A stretch of 9,159 bases of DNA, from the NCBI GenBank assembly GCA_021810735.1, contig JAJZIF010000115.1, forward strand, positions 1 through 9,159, read 5' to 3'. Numbering within the stretch: the stretch's first letter is position 1; each line of letters starts with the position of its first letter. This DNA is from Acidobacteriota bacterium. Its GTDB lineage: Bacteria > Acidobacteriota > Terriglobia > Terriglobales > Acidobacteriaceae. The notes beneath the pieces were generated by a model. That model was not told where the DNA came from. It made no database searches and saw nothing but the letters and a program-made list of their open reading frames with translations. Position numbers and translations under genes: made by a program. Shown in pieces: positions 7,182-9,159 of this stretch.

Positions 7182-8378
7182 ATGAAAGTTCTGATCGTCC
7201 ACAACCACTACAAGGAACGAGGTGGAGAGGACGCGGTTGTGCTGTCGGAAAGCAATTTACTGAGAGCGCACGGTGTGGAAGTCGAGTTATGCGAGCAAAC
7301 TAACGACTCGATCGTGACGTTACGCAGTAAATTAGCCGCTGCTATTTCGGTCGTCTATAGCAGCCAGGGCTTCAGTCGCGTGCAGGAGGCGATCGAGCGA
7401 TTTGAGCCGGATGTGATTCACGTGCATAACTGGTTTCCGACGCTGTCTCCCGGAATTTTCTGGGCTTGCAAGAAGCAAATGGTACCTGTAGTGCACACTC
7501 TGCACAATTTTCGCCTGCTTTGCGCCAACGGCAATCTATTTCGAAACGGCGGTGTGTGTGAGGATTGCCTCGGTACGACCCTCCGGCTCCCGGGTGTGAT
7601 TCACGCGTGCTACCGGAACAGCCATTCTGGAACGGCGATGGCAACCGCCGGCATGCTGACCCACTGGCAGTACGGGACGTGGCATAAGGCGGTCGATGCA
7701 TTCATTGCGTTGACGAAGTTTGCCAAGCGGAAATTGGTGGCCGGGGGAATTCCCGAAGACAAAATAGTCGTCAAGCCGAACTTCCTCGAGTACGATCCCG
7801 GGTTCCGCCCGGGGGATTTTGGATATTTCTGCTTTGTCGGTAGATTGACTGAAGGAAAGGGAATCGCCAAACTCTTGGAGTGCTGGCGGGAAAATCCCGA
7901 TCTGCCCCAGTTGCGAATTATTGGCGACGGCCCGCTGGCAGAGCAAGTGCGGACGGCATCGCAGTCGTTGAGAAACCTTGAATGGCAAGGGCAGAAAGGA
8001 GCGCGCGAGGTTCTGAAAAACATAGGAAATGCCAAGGCCCTGCTCTGTCCATCGCTCTGGTATGAGGGTATGCCGCGAGTCGTGATCGAGTCTCTTGCGG
8101 TGGGAACTCCTGTGATTGGGCCCAACCTGGGCAGCTATGCGGAGATGATCGTTCACGATAGATTCGGAATGCTATTCAATCCCAGCGATCCTCAGGGATT
8201 CCTTGCGTGCGTCCGAGATATCCAGGCTCGGAGTTCCATGGCCGCAATGCGATTGGAAGCGCGGAAAGAGTTTGAATTACGATACACAGGATCTGCGAAC
8301 TTCAAGATGCTCCTGGACATCTATGAGAGCGTCAGTTTGGCTGCGGACCGCAAGCCACAGGTCCTGCAGGTCGGATGA
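7182..8378 (+). CDS. GT4-family (GT-B fold) glycosyltransferase
   Basis: This is a 398-residue cytoplasmic enzyme. The start gives the classic first strand MKVLIVHN, followed by GGED (14-17), where this subfamily binds its acceptor or donor. The N-terminal Rossmann domain continues with DVIHVHNWFP (77-86) and HTLHNFR (105-111). A cysteine group follows: Cys114, Cys126, Cys129 and Cys143, the first three in LLCANGNL and VCEDC. The C-terminal nucleotide-sugar domain begins near FVGRLTEGKG (218-227), with IIGDGPL (246-252) and the retaining-GT4 EX7E motif from Glu295 to Glu303 in YEGMPRVVIE. By family it transfers a sugar from an NDP or GDP donor to a lipid-linked acceptor; the sugar cannot be read. 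It is divergent from wzc and probably builds part of the repeat unit. No transmembrane segment is evident. The family is well supported; its role in this polymer is inferred from position. Confidence 0.9.
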   Translation: MKVLIVHNHYKERGGEDAVVLSESNLLRAHGVEVELCEQTNDSIVTLRSKLAAAISVVYSSQGFSRVQEAIERFEPDVIHVHNWFPTLSPGIFWACKKQMVPVVHTLHNFRLLCANGNLFRNGGVCEDCLGTTLRLPGVIHACYRNSHSGTAMATAGMLTHWQYGTWHKAVDAFIALTKFAKRKLVAGGIPEDKIVVKPNFLEYDPGFRPGDFGYFCFVGRLTEGKGIAKLLECWRENPDLPQLRIIGDGPLAEQVRTASQSLRNLEWQGQKGAREVLKNIGNAKALLCPSLWYEGMPRVVIESLAVGTPVIGPNLGSYAEMIVHDRFGMLFNPSDPQGFLACVRDIQARSSMAAMRLEARKEFELRYTGSANFKMLLDIYESVSLAADRKPQVLQVG

Positions 8379-8380
8379 CA

Positions 8381-8717
8381 GAACAGATGCAGCAGATCAT
8401 CGGATTCTGCTCCATCGGGCGGCAAGCCATCAAACAGCTTCAGACAGGAGTCGAACTGGAAGCCGATATAGCCGTTCCGTTTGCACTCGCGGACGAGCGC
8501 TTCCTCCATGCACATCTGTCGAATACCACGTCGAAACCAGGACATCGATCTGGTCGGCGTGGCTGAAAAACGACTGGATCGACTGCGCTGTGTCCATCAT
8601 TCCGTCCATTGCGAAATCCGTAACATTGCCGGTGATATGTCCCGGATAGCTCTCTTCCACGTTGAAGGGAGGGGAATCGCAGCAGGTTTCTGAGGATTTG
8701 CTTCCAAATGCTACCAA
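8381..8717 (-). pseudogene. Frameshifted coding remnant, possibly FkbM-type methyltransferase
   Basis: Two overlapping minus frames each look coding over part of their length. From about 8717 to 8530 one frame reads protein-like sequence including SIQSFFSHADQIDVLV. From about 8545 down to 8381 another frame reads CKRNGYIGFQFDSCLKLFDG and ends near DDLLHLFC. Joined by a frameshift near 8530-8500, they resemble the middle of FkbM-family SAM-dependent methyltransferases (LDxFF, then IDVLK, then a strand with FD). The diagnostic DVQGxE motif would fall at the break and is not intact. No good start exists (TTG at 8717, in-frame TGA upstream), and the end abuts the stop of the convergent glycosyltransferase. 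That a gene decayed here is fairly likely; the family is a weak guess. Confidence 0.35.
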
Positions 8718-8754
8718 CCGTAGCGGGGAAGAAGGTGCAAGTCATTGAAAAATA

Positions 8755-8800
8755 TGGTAGGCACGAGGAGACTCGAACTCCTGACCTCTACCGTGTCAAG
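8755..8800 (-). other. 3' half of tRNA-Val(GAC): likely attachment-site copy
   Basis: Read on the minus strand this is the 3' part of a tRNA with its parts in order: anticodon loop TTGACAC (8793-8799, anticodon GAC), anticodon-stem 3' arm GGTAG, variable loop AGGTC, T-stem AGGAG / T-loop TTCGAGT / CTCCT, acceptor strand CGTGCCT, discriminator A and encoded CCA (8755-8757). Upstream of position 31 the sequence stops fitting: the bases that should pair with GGTAG read GAGAC, and no D-arm or 5' acceptor follows. So this is not a working tRNA but a ~46-base fragment, as left at one end of an element integrated into a tRNA gene. Given its orientation, the element should lie to the right (above 8800), with the intact tRNA at its far end. 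Confidence 0.75.
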
Positions 8801-8832
8801 TCTCCCGCTTTGAGATAACCCCTGTCTTTACA

Positions 8833-8859
8833 AGGCCCTGGTCGCTCCCGTAGGCCCTG
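8833..8859. repeat. 8-bp direct repeat AGGCCCTG
   Basis: AGGCCCTG occurs at 8833-8840 and 8852-8859, 19 bases apart start to start, beside the tRNA fragment. It may belong to the recombination region; alone it is weak evidence. Confidence 0.4.
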
Positions 8860-8880
8860 TAAGCTCCCCTGGAACAGGTT

Positions 8881-8922
8881 ATTGTTCCCAGATTGTTCCC
8901 AGAAATTAGCTTTCTGTTCCCA
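8881..8922. repeat. TGTTCCCA repeats next to the attachment site
   Basis: ATTGTTCCCAG is repeated in tandem (8881-8891 and 8892-8902), and a third TGTTCCCA lies at 8915-8922. An inverted TGGAACA lies at about 8870-8876. Clustered short repeats within about 120 bases of a tRNA attachment core are typical of integrase arm-binding sites. They lie on the side predicted to be element DNA. Iterons are an alternative. Confidence 0.55.
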
Positions 8923-9159
8923 CGTTGGCGAGCATCGAAAGGGGATTTAAATGCTGCCAGACATCTCTGCGCCAAGAGAAATAAGCCGAGCAGTTGATGT
9001 GTTTCGGTGTGCACAAGGATATCCTGAATCCTCCATATTGCTCCGCGATCCGGCATCTCTGCTGGCCTGTTCTGCCTCTCAAAAATGAAGCCGACGAAAG
9101 GTCAGGGAGCGTGCCTGAAGCGGGGCAGGCGTTAACCCCAGATGAATTGATCCGTGACC
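8923..9159. other. Region without a recognisable gene
   Basis: This stretch has only short open frames. One minus frame is open from the window edge (9157) to a TAA at 8906-8908 (83 residues), but it has no recognised motif and ends inside the repeat block. I see no RNA gene, terminator or integrase sequence. It is probably the non-coding end of the inferred integrated element. Confidence 0.4.

Noticed and set aside
8391..8411. Hairpin after the glycosyltransferase (GCAGATC-ATCG-GATTCTGC, one bulge) as a terminator
   Set aside because: There is no T-run after it on either strand and it has a bulge, so it does not qualify as an intrinsic terminator.
8203..8649. Plus-strand open frame of 148 codons overlapping the glycosyltransferase end
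   Set aside because: It overlaps a well-supported gene in another frame, then runs antisense to the coding remnant; composition and lack of motifs mark it as spurious.
9111..9117. CGTGCCT, complementary to the tRNA-Val acceptor strand, as a possible distant 5' half of an intron-split tRNA
   Set aside because: On the minus strand AGGCACG is followed by CTCCCTGACC, which lacks the TA at positions 8-9 and a proper D-arm, and the anticodon-stem 5' arm is missing next to the 3' half. A seven-base match is most likely chance.
1..9159. CRISPR arrays, insertion-sequence transposases, rRNA
   Set aside because: I saw no regularly spaced repeats of CRISPR length, no transposase-like protein and no rRNA sequence.

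Overview
The window holds most of a Wzx/Wzy-dependent exopolysaccharide (or capsule) export cluster from a Gram-negative bacterium, followed by an apparent mobile-element attachment junction. An outer membrane is implied by the Wza-type exporter with two SLBB domains and by the fused Wzz/tyrosine-kinase co-polymerase. The gene content and protein style would fit a soil Acidobacteriota (Terriglobia) genome, but that placement is impression only; there is no rRNA or marker gene to test it.

Left two thirds (1-6761, all minus strand): five genes read right to left as wzc (co-polymerase/BY-kinase), wza (outer-membrane exporter), wzy (polymerase), a secreted GH39/PslG-like clan GH-A glycoside hydrolase, and wzx (flippase, cut by the window start). 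wzc and wza overlap by 8 bases, wza and wzy are 26 bases apart, and wzy and the hydrolase overlap by ATGA, so these four look like one transcript. wzx follows after 132 bases that contain a good sigma70-like promoter. Together they would flip lipid-linked repeat units (Wzx), polymerise them (Wzy), control chain length and export by tyrosine phosphorylation (Wzc), pass the polymer through the outer membrane (Wza), and trim or release it in the periplasm (hydrolase).

Middle (6762-7181): a divergent regulatory region. It has candidate promoters facing both ways, a short palindrome between them and a 9-bp inverted repeat over the wzc-side promoter.

Right (7182-8378, plus strand): a GT4 glycosyltransferase, likely one of the enzymes that builds the repeat unit. 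The initiating phosphoglycosyltransferase and other transferases are not in the window.

Far right (8379-9159): a decayed minus-strand coding remnant, perhaps FkbM methyltransferase-like, then the 3' half of a tRNA-Val(GAC) gene without its 5' half, then short repeats (TGTTCCCA) and no recognisable gene. The tRNA fragment and repeats are best read as one end of an integrated element lying mainly to the right, with the polysaccharide cluster as the flanking chromosome.
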